This document shows, in pieces, positions 36,501 through 47,397 of a stretch of 64,000 nucleotides of DNA. Made by a program: the position numbers and the translations under genes. This stretch comes from Sipunculus nudus (taxonomy: Eukaryota > Annelida > Sipuncula > Golfingiida > Sipunculidae). Position 1 is the stretch's first letter. Each line of letters begins with the position of its first letter. The notes under the pieces were generated by a model. That model did no database searches. It was not told the origin of the DNA and saw nothing but the letters and a program-made list of their open reading frames with translations. The stretch covers positions 27,453,058 to 27,517,057 of the forward strand of contig CM049310.1 of the NCBI GenBank assembly GCA_026874595.1. Reading direction: 5' to 3'.

Positions 36501-39500
36501 CATCAGAATGGTAGTATATACCCATTCAACTGAAGCATCAAACAGATTAACCAACAGGCCAAGATTTAGTCTTTATTTATATATCTCAAAAATAGAGAAA
36601 AAATGTGTAAACTTTAAAAACTAGAATATGGGTAGCCGACAAGTGACCACATGTATCCGCCAAAATCAGAGTGGAACGGTTGAAGTGAGGCATGCATTGA
36701 GTGGCAAGGGGAAATAGAGTGAGGTATGTTGCATATTAGCATGGATGTCTGCAGTCTAAATGTGTATGTAGGTTGTGCCACCTACCACAAATCCAGAAAG
36801 CTGTCCAAGTTGTATACATATGCAAAATTTTAGGCAGAAAAGTCAAACCACTACATGTATATGAGTGATTTTAGCCAACGGCAGACAAACAGACAGACGC
36901 TGTGCAAAAATGGTTGCAGGTGGCCCCTCCAGTTTTGTGTATGATAAAGACCTATAAGAGATCTATACACATGCAAAATTTTGGCCCAATTGTTCAAACG
37001 GTTCCCGAGATATGAGCTCGGATGTCTGCGGCGTAAACTAGAACGTAGGTGGCGCCACCTGTCATAAAATCAAGAAAGCTATCCAGGATGTATAAAACTG
37101 CAAAATTTTAGGCAGATATGTCAAACCACTGCCGAGATATGAGTGATATTATCCCACAGCAGATGAACAGATGGACACTTTGCACTATGTGATATCTATA
37201 CACATGCAAAATTTTGGCCCAATCGGTCAAACGGTTCCTGAGATATGAGCTTGGATGTGATCAGCGTGAACGTGAATGTAGGTGGTGCCATCTGTCATAA
37301 AATCAAGAAAGATATCCTGGATGTATATGCAAGCCGAATTTCAGGTGAATTAGTCAATTCACTGCAGAGATATGAGTGATTTTAACCCAAGGCAGATGAA
37401 CAGATGGACACTGTGCAAACATGGTTACAGGTGGCGCCACCATTTTGTGTATGTTATAAAGCAATCCAAGGGCTACATTTGTATAAATTTTATTTCCTGA
37501 TTGGTCAATCGGTTCCCGAGATATGAGGGTTTATGTGTGGAAACAGACGCACAAATGGACGCTGGATAGAGGGGAAAGGTCAGAGGTCAACACAAATTGG
37601 TTAGGCACTAGTTCACATGTGACTAGATAATTGGTGTAAGTTTCGGAAAAATCTGTCCATTTTTCTCAGAGGAGCTCTCTGGAAACAAACGTGGCGGCGG
37701 CGGAGGAACCCGGTCAAAAACATAGTATCTGCAAAACTTCGTTTTGGAGGATACAAAAATACAGGTGGCTCCACCAGTCTGCAGAAACTAATAAAAACAC
37801 TTAATGGTCAATATCCATGCAAAGAATCATGGTGATCTCTGCATTAGTTGTTCAGATACTTCAGCTTTTGTATCAAATTGTCCATTATTCTGAGGGATAC
37901 TTCAGAGTCCTATAGCTTGAAGGATATGGGTAACAGAGACCTAATTTCAAGTTTCCACAGGCACTCTTCATGGGCCTCCTTGCATGACAAGAATGAAGTT
38001 TCTAGGTCCAGTTGTTGCAATTTGTACCCTGTTGACAGATAACAACATCTTTAAAGGTCTCAAAAAAAGACAAAAAAAATTCGTAAAAATTTGAAAAAAA
38101 TAGAGGTGGCGCACCCAGTCTGCAGAAACTGATGGAACAGCTCATGATCAATATGTATGCCAAAAATCATGACCATCAGTGTTGTAGTTATTGAGATATT
38201 GAAGATTTTGTATGAAATTTTTTACTACTCTGGGGGGTACTTTGGGGCCCCATAGCTCGAAGGATATGGGTAACAGAGACCTAATTTCTGGTTTCCATGG
38301 AGACTTTTCATAGGTCTCTCAGTGTATCGAGAATGAAGATTCTAGGTCCAGTCGTTACAATTTGTGCCACGCTAACAGATGACAGCATCCGAAAAAGGTC
38401 TCGAAAATAGAGGAAAAAATCGTAAAAAAAACCCCGAACAAATACAGGTTGTGCCACCAGTCTGCAAGAACTGATGAAACACCTCTTGATCAATATGTAT
38501 GCCAAATATTATGACCATCAGTGATGTAGTTATTGAGATATTGAAGTTTCAAATGAAATTTTTTACTACTCTGGGGGGTACTTTGGGGCCCCATATCTCG
38601 ATGGATATGGGCAACAGAGACCTAATTTCTGGTTTCCATGGAGACTTTTTATAGGTCTCTCAGTGTGTCAAAAAGGAAGATTCTAGGTGCAGTCTTTACG
38701 ATTTATGCGACGTTAACAGATGACAGCATCGTTAAAGGTCTCAAAAATAGAGGAAGAAATCATAAAAAAATCAAACAATATAGGTGGCACCACCAGTCTG
38801 CAGGAACTGATGGAACATCTCATGATCAATATGTATGCCGAAAATCATGACCATCAGTGATGTAGTTATTGAGATATTGAAGTTTTTGTATGAAATTTTT
38901 GACTACTCTTGGGGGGGGGGTACTTTGGGGCCCCATAGCTCGAAGGATATGGGTAACAGAGACCTTATTTCTGGTTTCCCAGGAGATTTTTCATGGACCT
39001 CTCAGTGTGTCAAGAATTAAGATTCCAGATCCAGTCTTTACGATTTGTGCCTTGTTAACAGATGTTCACATTTTGAAAGGTCTCAAAAATAGAGAAAAAA
39101 ATTCATAAAAATTCCAATGATACAGGTGGCGCCACCAGTCTCCATGAAGTGATGACACATCTCATGATCAATAGTTATGCCACAAATCATGACCATCAGT
39201 CAAGTAGTTAATGAGATATTGAAGTTTTTGTATGAAATTTTTTACTTTTCTTGGGGGTACTTTGGGGCCCCATAGCTCAAAAAATATGGGTAACAGAGAC
39301 CTAATTTCTGGTTTCCATGGAGACTTTCCATAGGTCTCTCAGTGTGTCGAGAATGAAGATTCAAGGTCCAGTCGAAACGATTTGTGCCACGTTAACAGAT
39401 GACAGCATCCGAAAAAGGTCTCAAAAATGGAGGAAAAAATCATGAAAAATCGAACAATACAGGTGGCGCCACCAGTCTGCAGGAACTGATGGATCATCTC

Positions 39501-42500
39501 ATAATCAATAGGTATGCCAAAAATCATGACCATCAGTCAAGTAGTTAATGAGATATTTAAGTTTTTGTATGAAATTTTTGACTACTCTGGGGGGTACTTT
39601 GGGGCCCGATAGCTCAAAGGATATGGGTAACAGAGACCTAATTTCTGGTTTCCAAGGATATTTTTCATGGACCTCTCAGTGTGTCAAGAATTAGGATTCT
39701 AGGTCCAGTCTTACGATTTGTGCCTTGTTAACAGATGTTCACATTTTGAAAGGTCTCAAAAATAGAGAAAAAAATTTGTAAAAAATTGAACGATATAGGT
39801 GGCGCCACCAGTCTGCAGGAACTGATGGAACATCTCATGATCAATATGTATGCCAAAAATCATGACCATCAGTCAAGTAGTTAATGAGATATTGAAGTTT
39901 TTGTATGAAATTTTTTACTTTTCTGGGGGGTACTTTGGGGCCCCATAGCTTGAAGGATATAGGTAACAGAGACCTAATTTCTGGTTTCCCAGGAGATTTT
40001 TTATTGACCTCTCAGAATGTAAAGTTACAAGATTCTAAGTCCAGCGGTTACGATTTGTGCCAGGTTAACGGACAGACGGACAGACGGACGGACAGACGGA
40101 CGACGGACAAAGAGTGATCGCTATAGCTCAGCATGACTGAAAGTCAGCTGAGCTAAAAAATCTAGCTGCATGCTTGTGACTATCTTGTTCATTCAATGTA
40201 ATTTATAAATATATATTAAATATTAATGGTTAAAATGGTTCTGATTTTATTTCTTCCAATATCTACTGATTTACCCATTTTTTACCTGTGGTCCTTCATA
40301 TACACAGAGTGAAGTAAAACAAGGGACCTATGGGTCACGACGCTCAGCTGTTATATATGATAAAAAAATATTATTTAGAAATGAGGCACATGCTGGTTTT
40401 GTGTGGTAATAAATATAAGCTGTATTATGAGTTGTTGTTGTTTAGCTTATGTATGATTTTGATAGTACCTTTGGAGACAGGGAAGAGGATTGATTTCATT
40501 TATTTTATTAACAAATGGAGTGCTATTGTCACACAGATTTTGACTTGGCCATATAACTTATAAGCAGAACATATAATATAAGAGTTTAACTATTTATTAA
40601 AAAAAATTACAAATATTGTCCCAAATATAATTTTTATAAAAAATAATAAGAGAATCATATGATTTTTTTAAATGAAATATAACTGATATGATTATTAGAA
40701 TAATATTAAAGAATATATTCATGAATGCATTCATGAATACATTTTGAAAGTATTTGCACGAGTTTTCATATACTTTCATTTTAACCTGAATTCCTATTCT
40801 TTATGCAAGAAATTTTATAATGGAGTACATAATCATATTCGTATTTAAATACAATTACAAAGTATTCGCACCATGTCTGGTATTTATTCAGTTTCACCAA
40901 CCAATGATGTTGAGAATCCAGAATATACAAAATTCACACATTTAAATAATGATCATATGTACCTGGTTTTATGGCTTTTATTTATTATAAAAAATAACTG
41001 TAAACTAGATGTGTCGGAACGACACGAATGCCCCCGCCTTGGGCAAATTAGAAACATTTGTAAAATTTTGAAAATTTTTTTAAGTTCAGGAGGTGTCGTA
41101 TGGTCAAAAGTAGGTCAACAAGGGCAAAAAGCAAACTCGATCTGTAACGGGTCATTATCAAATAACACACCAAAATCATGCCAGTATATGCAGGCATTGT
41201 GAAAAAAAGTCCATACATGTGCATTTTCCATAAAAATTTCTGTCTTTCATGAAATTTTCTATGTTTAGGAGCCGTAAAACAATCAAAAGTAGGTCAACCG
41301 GGATGAAACGCGAACTCGATCTGTAACTGTCATTATGTGCCCACACATAAAAAATCAGGGTGGTATCTGCAGGCATTGAGAAAAAAAAGTCAGTACATAT
41401 GCATTTGTTATGAAAATTTATATTTTTCATGAAACTTTCTATGTTCAGGAGCAGTCAAATGGTCAAAAGTAGGTCAACTGAGAGAAAACAAGAACTCGAT
41501 CTGTAACTGGTCATTATCTGCCTACACACCAAAAATCAGGCCCGTATCTGCAGGCACTGCGAAAAAAAGTCCATACATATGCACCTTTTTATGAAATTTT
41601 CTATGTTAGAGCACCGTCAAACGGTCAAAAATAGGTCAACTGGGACAAAACGTGAACTTGATCTGTAACTGGTCATTAACTGCCCACACACCAAAAATCA
41701 GGCCAATATCTGCAGGTATTGTGAAATAAAGTCTGTACAAGTGTATTTGTCATGAAAATTTATGTTTTACATGAAATTTTCTATGTTCAGGAGTCGTAAA
41801 ACAGTCAAAAGTAGGTCAACCAGGACGAAATGCGAACTCAATCTGTAACTGGTCAATATCTGGCCACACACCAAAAATCAGGTCAATATCTGCAGGCATT
41901 GCGAAAAAAAGTCCGTACATGTGTATTTGTCATGATATTTCATATTTTTCATGAAATTTTCTATGTTCAGGAGCCGTAAAACAATCAAAAGTAGGTCAAC
42001 CAGGAAGAAACGCAAACTGGATCTGTAACAGGTCTATATCTGCCCACACACCAAAAATCAGGCCAATATCTGCAGGCATTGCGAAAAAAAGTCTGTACAT
42101 GTGTATCTTTCATGAATATTTCTATTTTTCATGAAATTTTCTATGTTTGTACGACGGTCAAAAGTAGGTCAACCGGGACGAAACGCGAACTCGATCTGTA
42201 ACTGGTCTATATCTGCTCACACACCAAAAATCAGGCCAATATCTGCAGGCATTGCGAAAAAAAGTCCGTACATGTGTATCTGTCATGAATATTTCTATTT
42301 TTCATGAAATTTTCTAAGTTTAGGAGCCGTAAAACGGCCAAAAGTAGGTCAACCGGGACGAAACGCAAACTCGATCTGTAACTGGTCTATATCTGCCCAC
42401 ACACCAAAAATTAGGCCAATATCTGCAGGCATTGCGAAAAAAAGTCCGTACAACTGTTTGGTTTCGGAATGACGGAATGACGGACATGGGTAAAACTATA

Positions 42501-45500
42501 TGCCCCGGCCACTTTGTGGCGGGGGCATAAAAATTCATTTTGGACTAATTTCACATCAATGTACACACTAGACACAGTAGGAATCTAGATTAATATTATC
42601 AACTGCATCTTTGTCTATCATTAATTTCCTTCATATGATCCCTAATGATTAGTAATGAATAATATGATTTACTTCTTTATCATTAAAATTGAACTGAAAA
42701 ATGCCATAGGTGACTGCATGGTGTTATTTGGAATATGTGACATTCTACCCATCGATACAAGATTCTTATATCATCAGTAACTGCGAGTTAATTTCCTGTT
42801 ATTATAAACTAACAAATTCCTTTTCTATTTTTCTTTAATTTGTTATTAAAAACCAATAAAAATTTATTAATTTATTGTTTATTGTTATGTTGTTGGTTAA
42901 AACTACTAGATGAGTTGGGTTGGACACCTGGATCAACTGTGGCTGGCCATAAGCTGCCTGGATTCCTGTATGCCTCGCCTCAAGCGTGCTTGGTAGGAGA
43001 TCTTGGGGACATCTAACATTATGCCGAATTTTGGATTCCTAGGTCTTACGGTTTCAAAACGTGCCACATCTACGGACGGACGGACGGACGGACTGACGGA
43101 CGGACGGACGGACGGACAGATGGACGGACGATGGACAATGGACTACGACTATAGCTCAGATGACTTATAGTCAGCTGAGCTAAAAATTACAGCTCCTAGA
43201 ATAAATACCAATACTTTTTTCAGAATATCAAAATATTTTGGAATCCTGAATAAAATGATATACTTAAAATTTTATATGATACACTTATTCTATAACACTT
43301 CAATTATAGAATTCTTGTATGGGGCTTTGATATTAAAAGATCAGAAAAAGTTCTAAAAATGCTATAAGAATTATCACAAATAGCAAATAAAATGCCCACA
43401 CTCAACCAATTTTTAAATCATTAAAAATCCTAAAAACAAATAACATTTTCAGACTAAATATAATAAAATTTTTCTATAATTACTGCCATGAAGCCCTACC
43501 ACAATTTCTATAAACATTTAATTTTGCAACAAGGACAATGACACATGAACATGACACAAGACAGAAAGATACCTTGTTACAAATAAAACCAGAACTAAGA
43601 TAGCAGACAACTGTCTGAGAAACAGATACCAGAAGTCATAAATAAGGCTGACCAAATTATTACTGACAAAATCTTCACTCATAGTCGTCAAGGATTGATT
43701 TGCTACACTAAACAACATTTTATAAATACATATAGAGCCAAATGCCATCAAACGATCTGTTTTATCTGTAGCAAAAATTAGTAAAAAAAAAAAAAACGGG
43801 ACCCAAGGGTCACTGTGCTAAGCTGAAGTTGACCTTGAAGGTAAAAATAAAAAAAAATTACAGGAGAGCGCCTTTTTCTGAATGCTGAATTTCCAAATAT
43901 TCATTTTTCCAAAATTTAAAATTAGGAACTGAAATTTTATTAGTATTTTACAAAATATTTTTCAAGCATGTTAATTTCAAGCATGATTTTTTTGTTATTA
44001 TTAGTCACATGAGCCTACAGTCAGCTGTTTAAGCACAGTGGTGACCTTAATAAATTAGTTCTGGGCTGATGTTGTCCCATGGCAAAAAATGTCAAAACTA
44101 CAGCTAGTCACACAACTCTAGGCTCCTTATACTCCCAGAAAGCAGCTGGGCAGTTTATCCAAGAGCACTTGTGTGTTAACCACCATATCTTGTTTGTACA
44201 AGCATAGCTCATCTGATTTGAATGGGCTGTCAGGTTAAAAAACTGAGTAGTTGTTCAATAAATTTCAATAAATTTAAATCTATGTTAGATCTAAAATTAT
44301 TATTAATCCATTCTAAGGCTCTACGATCGTTCAAAAACTTTTATCCCTTGTCTTTCACTGGTTTTGCGTATGCCGCTTTGGCACTGCCTATGGGCAGTTA
44401 AAAAAACTACACCAATGGCGATGTCTTAAAACCTTTTGAATTTGTTGAAAAAAGTTCACACACATCTTAAAAAAATGTAAGACTGATCTTTACCAATCAA
44501 GCTCTGCAATAAATCCAATATTTCATATTTCAATTACTAAGGTCAAAAAGAAACACAGTGTTCCCTCAGTAAAATGGCATTAGATTAATCATTAACTGTC
44601 GTTTGAACTTTTGAACTTGCCTTTCGCCTCTGACTGAATATCCAATATTCATCTTTCTGAAAGAAAAGCTTGTTCCTTGACGCTTTCCGAAAAATGGCGC
44701 TTTACTGTATATCAAATGGAGAAAAAGTATGAGAGGAAGAGGTAACAAAGGCCATGGTTGGTTGATATGATTGGTTTGTATTGATGAGTAACAAATTGTT
44801 GCAAATAATATATTGTGACCTGACCATGTGTTTCCTAATGTTGAGACTTGAGCAAATCAGCTGTTTGTGAACATAAAATCTATACTATTACTGTTATCAT
44901 TGATTGACTTTTCACAAATTGTTGACAGTTCAGCAGATTACACATTACCGGTAGTTCAATTAGATATATTTCTTTAAAATATTAAATATATATTTCCTTA
45001 TTAATAAAATGTATACAGTCCACAGGTGAAAGGACTTAGTGGTGGTGGTGGTGGGGGGGGGGGGTTATGAGATGAATATGGTAAGAGCTACGCTCTTTAC
45101 ACAGCGCTTTACCTATAGGGCTACTTCCTATATCGTAAGGCGCTGTTTTTTATGACCTCGTATCCTGCTTTGCAACACCAGAGGGGAGCACTGTATTTTT
45201 GTCCAATTAGATTAAACTTTGTGCTGGAAGACAAAGCCAAGCGAGGAATACACGGAGCCAATCATATTCATTTCTTTTTGAGTGACAGCTCCTCCCCCAG
45301 CGTAACCGTCTAAACAGGCCACAGGCTCAGAGAGAATTGCCCCTGATGTGGTTTGCTTAGGGCCTTGGCACATAGGATGCTCGGCCGGTGAGCTGTAATT
45401 CAAACGAAACGTAACAACAAAGGCTGCGTGCACACCTCGCTGGCTGGTTTCAATTCTGCAGACAACAGATACATGGCTACGCTAACACAGTCATAATGTC

Positions 45501-47397
45501 ATAATCGAATCGGTCGATGATGCGAGAATGCAGAGGGAGCAATTTAAATTCGACCGGAAACTCATCAAACGGCGCTTGAAGCCAGCAATGGGCGGAGCCA
45601 GGATGCCTGTTGAGTGTTTGTTTTTTGGCATCTGATTGGCTGCTTGTCACATCGTATGCACGTTTATTTCAGTGGACAACAAACCGCCACCTGGTGTCTA
45701 AATATATCATAAACAGTCACAGCTGGCAGCGTGAAAATCAGTTGCTTCTTTAGAAGCGCAAGATTTCCGCTGCCTCAGGAGCGTAGGTAAGAGCCACTGG
45801 TAAATACTTTTTACCCAGGTTTTACCCACTGGGTTAGGTAACAATTTACCCTTAGTAAATGTGTATCCACAGATGTCACAGCCTCGTGGTCTATGGGGAT
45901 GGGTGGGTGGGGGGGGGTTTAAGGTTACATAGACCAACATGCAGGAAGTTAACACCTGCTGCCTTATCCCTGTGACCCTGACTGGAATTAAAATCTGTCT
46001 AGGTTTAAACCCCAAAAGTGGAATGCATTCTTCAAGTTAGCTCTTCTGAGTGATGATGCTGTTATGCTGGTTAGGGAACAAATAGATATGAACAGCATGT
46101 TTTTATAGTGTATAGACAAATGGATAGGTAAATGTTTCTGCTTTGTATAAAAGAAAACACATTGTACTAATCATTAAATTTGTTCTGAGAGAAAGAGAGA
46201 AATATTTTATATGACATGTATTCATTAAAATATATTTAACATACCATTTTTTTATTATGCCTGGAGACTGTTGTTAAGTAATTTAATCTGTTGACACAAC
46301 AGCCACCTGTGACACAAGGAAAAATCATACATAATATGGAGGTTGTGTTATGCATTTAATAAAATTTGAGATTATAAGACTTATTGAGGAAACTGGTAAA
46401 AATGGAGTTACTGAAATAATAGTTTGTTATGTATTTTAATGATTTTCATTTTTAAGCTCAGCTGACTATAAGTCTCTGAGCTATAGTTATGGTCCGTCTT
46501 TCCGTCCGTTAGACTGGCACGTTTTGAACCATAATGGTTAGACCTACGAATCAAAAATTTGGCACTGTGTTAGATGTCCCCAAAATCTCCTGTCAAACTA
46601 AAATCTGGGTCATTGCGACTCTGTTCCTTTGAGAAATTAAGGAAAAACCTCAATTTTCCATTAAAAACCTATTATCACACTACAGGACTTTCAATATCAA
46701 AACCTCTCATCTGTTTTTCTTAATATTTACCATAAATATTCTCCTTTATATTTCCTATGTACATGCCGGAAATTAAGTCTGTATTGTGTAATTTTCTGAA
46801 GTTATGGGCCCAAACAAAATGCACATTGTAAAAAATGACCCTTGACCTAAGAACTGTTCAGAGGATCTGAGTGGGGATGTGGAGTGACAGCCTACACCTG
46901 CGTCTAATAATTTAAACACGGTATGGCATGTAGTGCTACAGTTTGCCAAGATCCATTGACGCATCTTCTCTCAAAATCTGCATTCTTACTTTAGTATATA
47001 CAGATTACCTGATGAGATATATATTTACTTTCATGTTTCACATCTTTCTCTTTCCCTCTCTCTCACACACATAATGAAAAAGATTCATATCAATCCATCT
47101 ATTCGTTTTATTTACCGTGTCATCAACTGTAATATCAATTCTGCTGGACTTGGTTTCCACTTGATTCATGGCTGATATCACTGAATCTGGAATATCAACG
47201 AAGTCTCTTGTCCTCCAAGTTTTGTGGACTTTGAGGCCAGGTCGCTGTGTGTCTGATGGCTTGAGTGAATACCCGATGTATACCAGAAACAAAACGGACA
47301 CCACCGCTATCGCCACCATCTTGGTGTTGATCTGTACGCTCGTCCCCATCTGTGACATGATAGGTTTGTCAGCTTCTTTTGTTCCTCTGTACCTCAT
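33328..47397 (-). CDS. ABHD14A-like: membrane-anchored ABHD14-type alpha/beta hydrolase (4 coding exons)
   Basis: Joining 47397-47116, 35916-35754, 34166-33934 and 33528-33328 gives a 292-aa protein with all introns GT-AG and phases 0, 1, 0. Residues about 27-45 (MVAIAVVSVLFLVYIGYSL) form a signal anchor, so the catalytic part should face the secretory lumen or outside. The hydrolase core shows LFLHGM (H117/G118, oxyanion region), AVDLPGHGD, nucleophile Ser182 in SPSMSGSYSLP, Asp237 in YGSKD and His264 in NGKH, followed by DEWH. These match human ABHD14A/B; ABHD14B is reported as a lysine deacetylase, while ABHD14A's substrate is unclear. Its paralogue at 63917-60899 has identical intron positions. 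Intron 1 is 11.2 kb and packed with mobile elements. An in-frame TAG directly precedes the start codon. Confidence 0.9.
33560..33830. repeat. about four diverged tandem units in intron 3
   Basis: A motif CAGTWAATCCTGACTTTCA…ACTCATTTAAA…AACAWYATTWATGTATTAC recurs roughly every 70 bp from about 33568 to 33830, filling most of the 405-bp intron. Confidence 0.6.
33934..34166 (-). CDS. ABHD14A-like: ABHD14 (anchored copy) exon 3
   Basis: This 233-bp exon has acceptor TTTTAACAG and donor GAT|GTAAGTACC. It completes the Gly codon of DLPG and encodes HGDTE, the helix before the nucleophile strand, and RPVIISPSMSGSYSLPYL with Ser182, then GFVPVAPVDSDKW. The corresponding exon of the other copy has exactly the same length. 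Confidence 0.92.
34828..34861. repeat. 34-bp imperfect palindrome in intron 2
   Basis: CACGACTCAGT…AGGGCCCT…ACTGAGTCGTG has arms of about 16 bp. A related phrase, CTAGCCGTGACAA…CGACTCAGTAGG, occurs near 57724, so this may be part of a dispersed repeat. Confidence 0.6.
35183..35733 (+). mobile_element. GTGACC-type element C, short (about 550 bp)
   Basis: The left end is the palindrome TGGCCCATGGGCCA followed by TGATCCTCAGCTGA; it holds a single 336-bp-type unit, then an ACGG tract and the 3' hairpin ending CAGCTGAGCTAAAAA. It lies in intron 2 of the anchored ABHD14 gene and ends about 20 bp from the exon 2 donor. Confidence 0.75.
35754..35916 (-). CDS. ABHD14A-like: ABHD14 (anchored copy) exon 2
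   Basis: The acceptor ATTTTACAG precedes base 35916 and the donor is CCTG|GTGAGTAG. The exon encodes SIKVHYLEAIP, the strand IPVLFLHGMAF with the His-Gly of the oxyanion region, and MGFYTVAVDLP. Its first 20 or so bases together with the acceptor are repeated many times immediately upstream (35895-36355), and it lies between two elements of one family (C and B). The sequence fills the conserved hydrolase gap between exons 1 and 3, so it is surely coding. Confidence 0.9.
35895..36355. repeat. 40-bp minisatellite copied from the exon 2 splice acceptor
   Basis: The junction-like motif falls at 35911 (the true exon start), 35951, 35991, 36031, 36071, 36111, 36156, 36196, 36236, 36276 and 36316: a 40-bp period with one 45-bp step. 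Each unit, read on the minus strand, is GATATTWTACAG then TCTATTAAGGTACACTACTT, the intron end plus the exon's first codons, then AGCTGTTT. At least nine of the ten extra copies keep AG at the acceptor position. Reading through any extra copy meets TGA within ten codons. Confidence 0.92.
36440..40157 (+). mobile_element. GTGACC-type element B (about 3.7 kb)
   Basis: A close relative of element A in the same orientation. The left palindrome is TGACACATGTGTCA followed by TGTCGCTCAGCTGAC. It has the 280-bp block, the internal ATAGTATC hairpin at about 37728, seven 336-342-bp units (starts near 37763, 38104, 38447, 38783, 39124, 39461, 39798), an (ACGG) tract at 40070-40100 and the 3' hairpin ending GAGCTAAAAAA. 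It occupies intron 1 of the anchored ABHD14 gene. Confidence 0.78.
40323..43185 (+). mobile_element. GTGACC-type element D, carrying a nested ACTAGA element
   Basis: The left end GGGACCTATGGGTCACGACGC then TCAGCTG is a one-mismatch version of the family palindrome. The right end has a long (ACGG)n tract (43075-43130) and the hairpin AGCTCAG…TAT…CTGAGCT ending GAGCTAAAAA. Element 41007-42532 is inserted inside. It lies in intron 1 of the anchored ABHD14 gene. Confidence 0.65.
41007..42532 (+). mobile_element. ACTAGA-type element 3 with 178-bp tandem core
   Basis: It starts ACTAGAT, stem-loop GTGTCG-GAA-CGACAC, then AATGCCCCCGCC. It ends in the hairpin ATGCCCC-GG-CCAC-TTT-GTGG-CG-GGGGCAT followed by AAAA. 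The phrase AAAGTAGGTCAAC marks units at about 41111, 41289, 41469, 41630, 41811, 41991, 42163 and 42343, a period of 160-182, usually near 178. The left AATGCCCCCGCC is complementary to the right arm. Confidence 0.7.
43186..45086. other. intron sequence with a partial element
   Basis: Intron 1 of the anchored ABHD14 gene. Apart from the partial element at 43798, I see no structure that can be supported. Confidence 0.4.
43798..44245 (+). mobile_element. GTGACC-type element E, partial
   Basis: The left end GGGACCCAAGGGTCAC followed by TGTGCTAAGCTGAAG fits the family palindrome. A possible degenerate right end, CATAGCTCATCTGATTTG near 44207, is uncertain, and no ACGG tract is seen. Confidence 0.35.
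45087..45785 (-). repeat. dispersed CCAAT/GC-box-rich repeat, copy 2
   Basis: An inverted relative of 6733-7212, about 200 bp longer in the middle (roughly 45360-45590). It contains several ATTGG/CCAAT motifs, GGGCGGAGCC, and the GCTTCTTTAGAAGCGC stem at its end. Both copies keep CGCTCTTTACACAGC at one end and the GAAGCGC stem at the other. Confidence 0.6.
45900..45917. repeat. G-rich run
   Basis: GGGTGGGTGGGGGGGGG; one of many G/C runs in the window, listed because it falls in the intron close to the 45 kb repeat. Confidence 0.8.
46453..46640 (-). mobile_element. GTGACC-type element F, right end only
   Basis: An inverted right terminus: the hairpin AGCTCAGCTGACTATAAGTC…TGAGCT, then the CCGTCTTTCCGTCCG tract, then blocks matching element D near 42990-43070 (CACGTTTTGAACC, AGACCTACGAATC, GATGTCCCCAAAATCTCC, all inverted). 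The left end was not found. Confidence 0.5.
47116..47397 (-). CDS. ABHD14A-like: ABHD14 (anchored copy) exon 1, first coding exon
   Basis: The acceptor ATATTTCAG at 47404-47402 opens an exon with only four non-coding bases, an in-frame TAG, and then the ATG at 47397. It encodes the cytoplasmic tail, the anchor helix (about residues 27-45), and a stem ending WRTRDFVDIPDSV…IDITVDDT before the donor ACG|GTAAATA. The stem aligns with PWKTREFVDVPAEL in the other copy. A later Met (residue 14, 17 or 27) could also serve as the start. Confidence 0.85.

Noticed and set aside
40873-41202. 109-codon plus-strand ORF
   Set aside because: It runs from AT-rich sequence into the left end of ACTAGA element 3. 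No domain or splice support.
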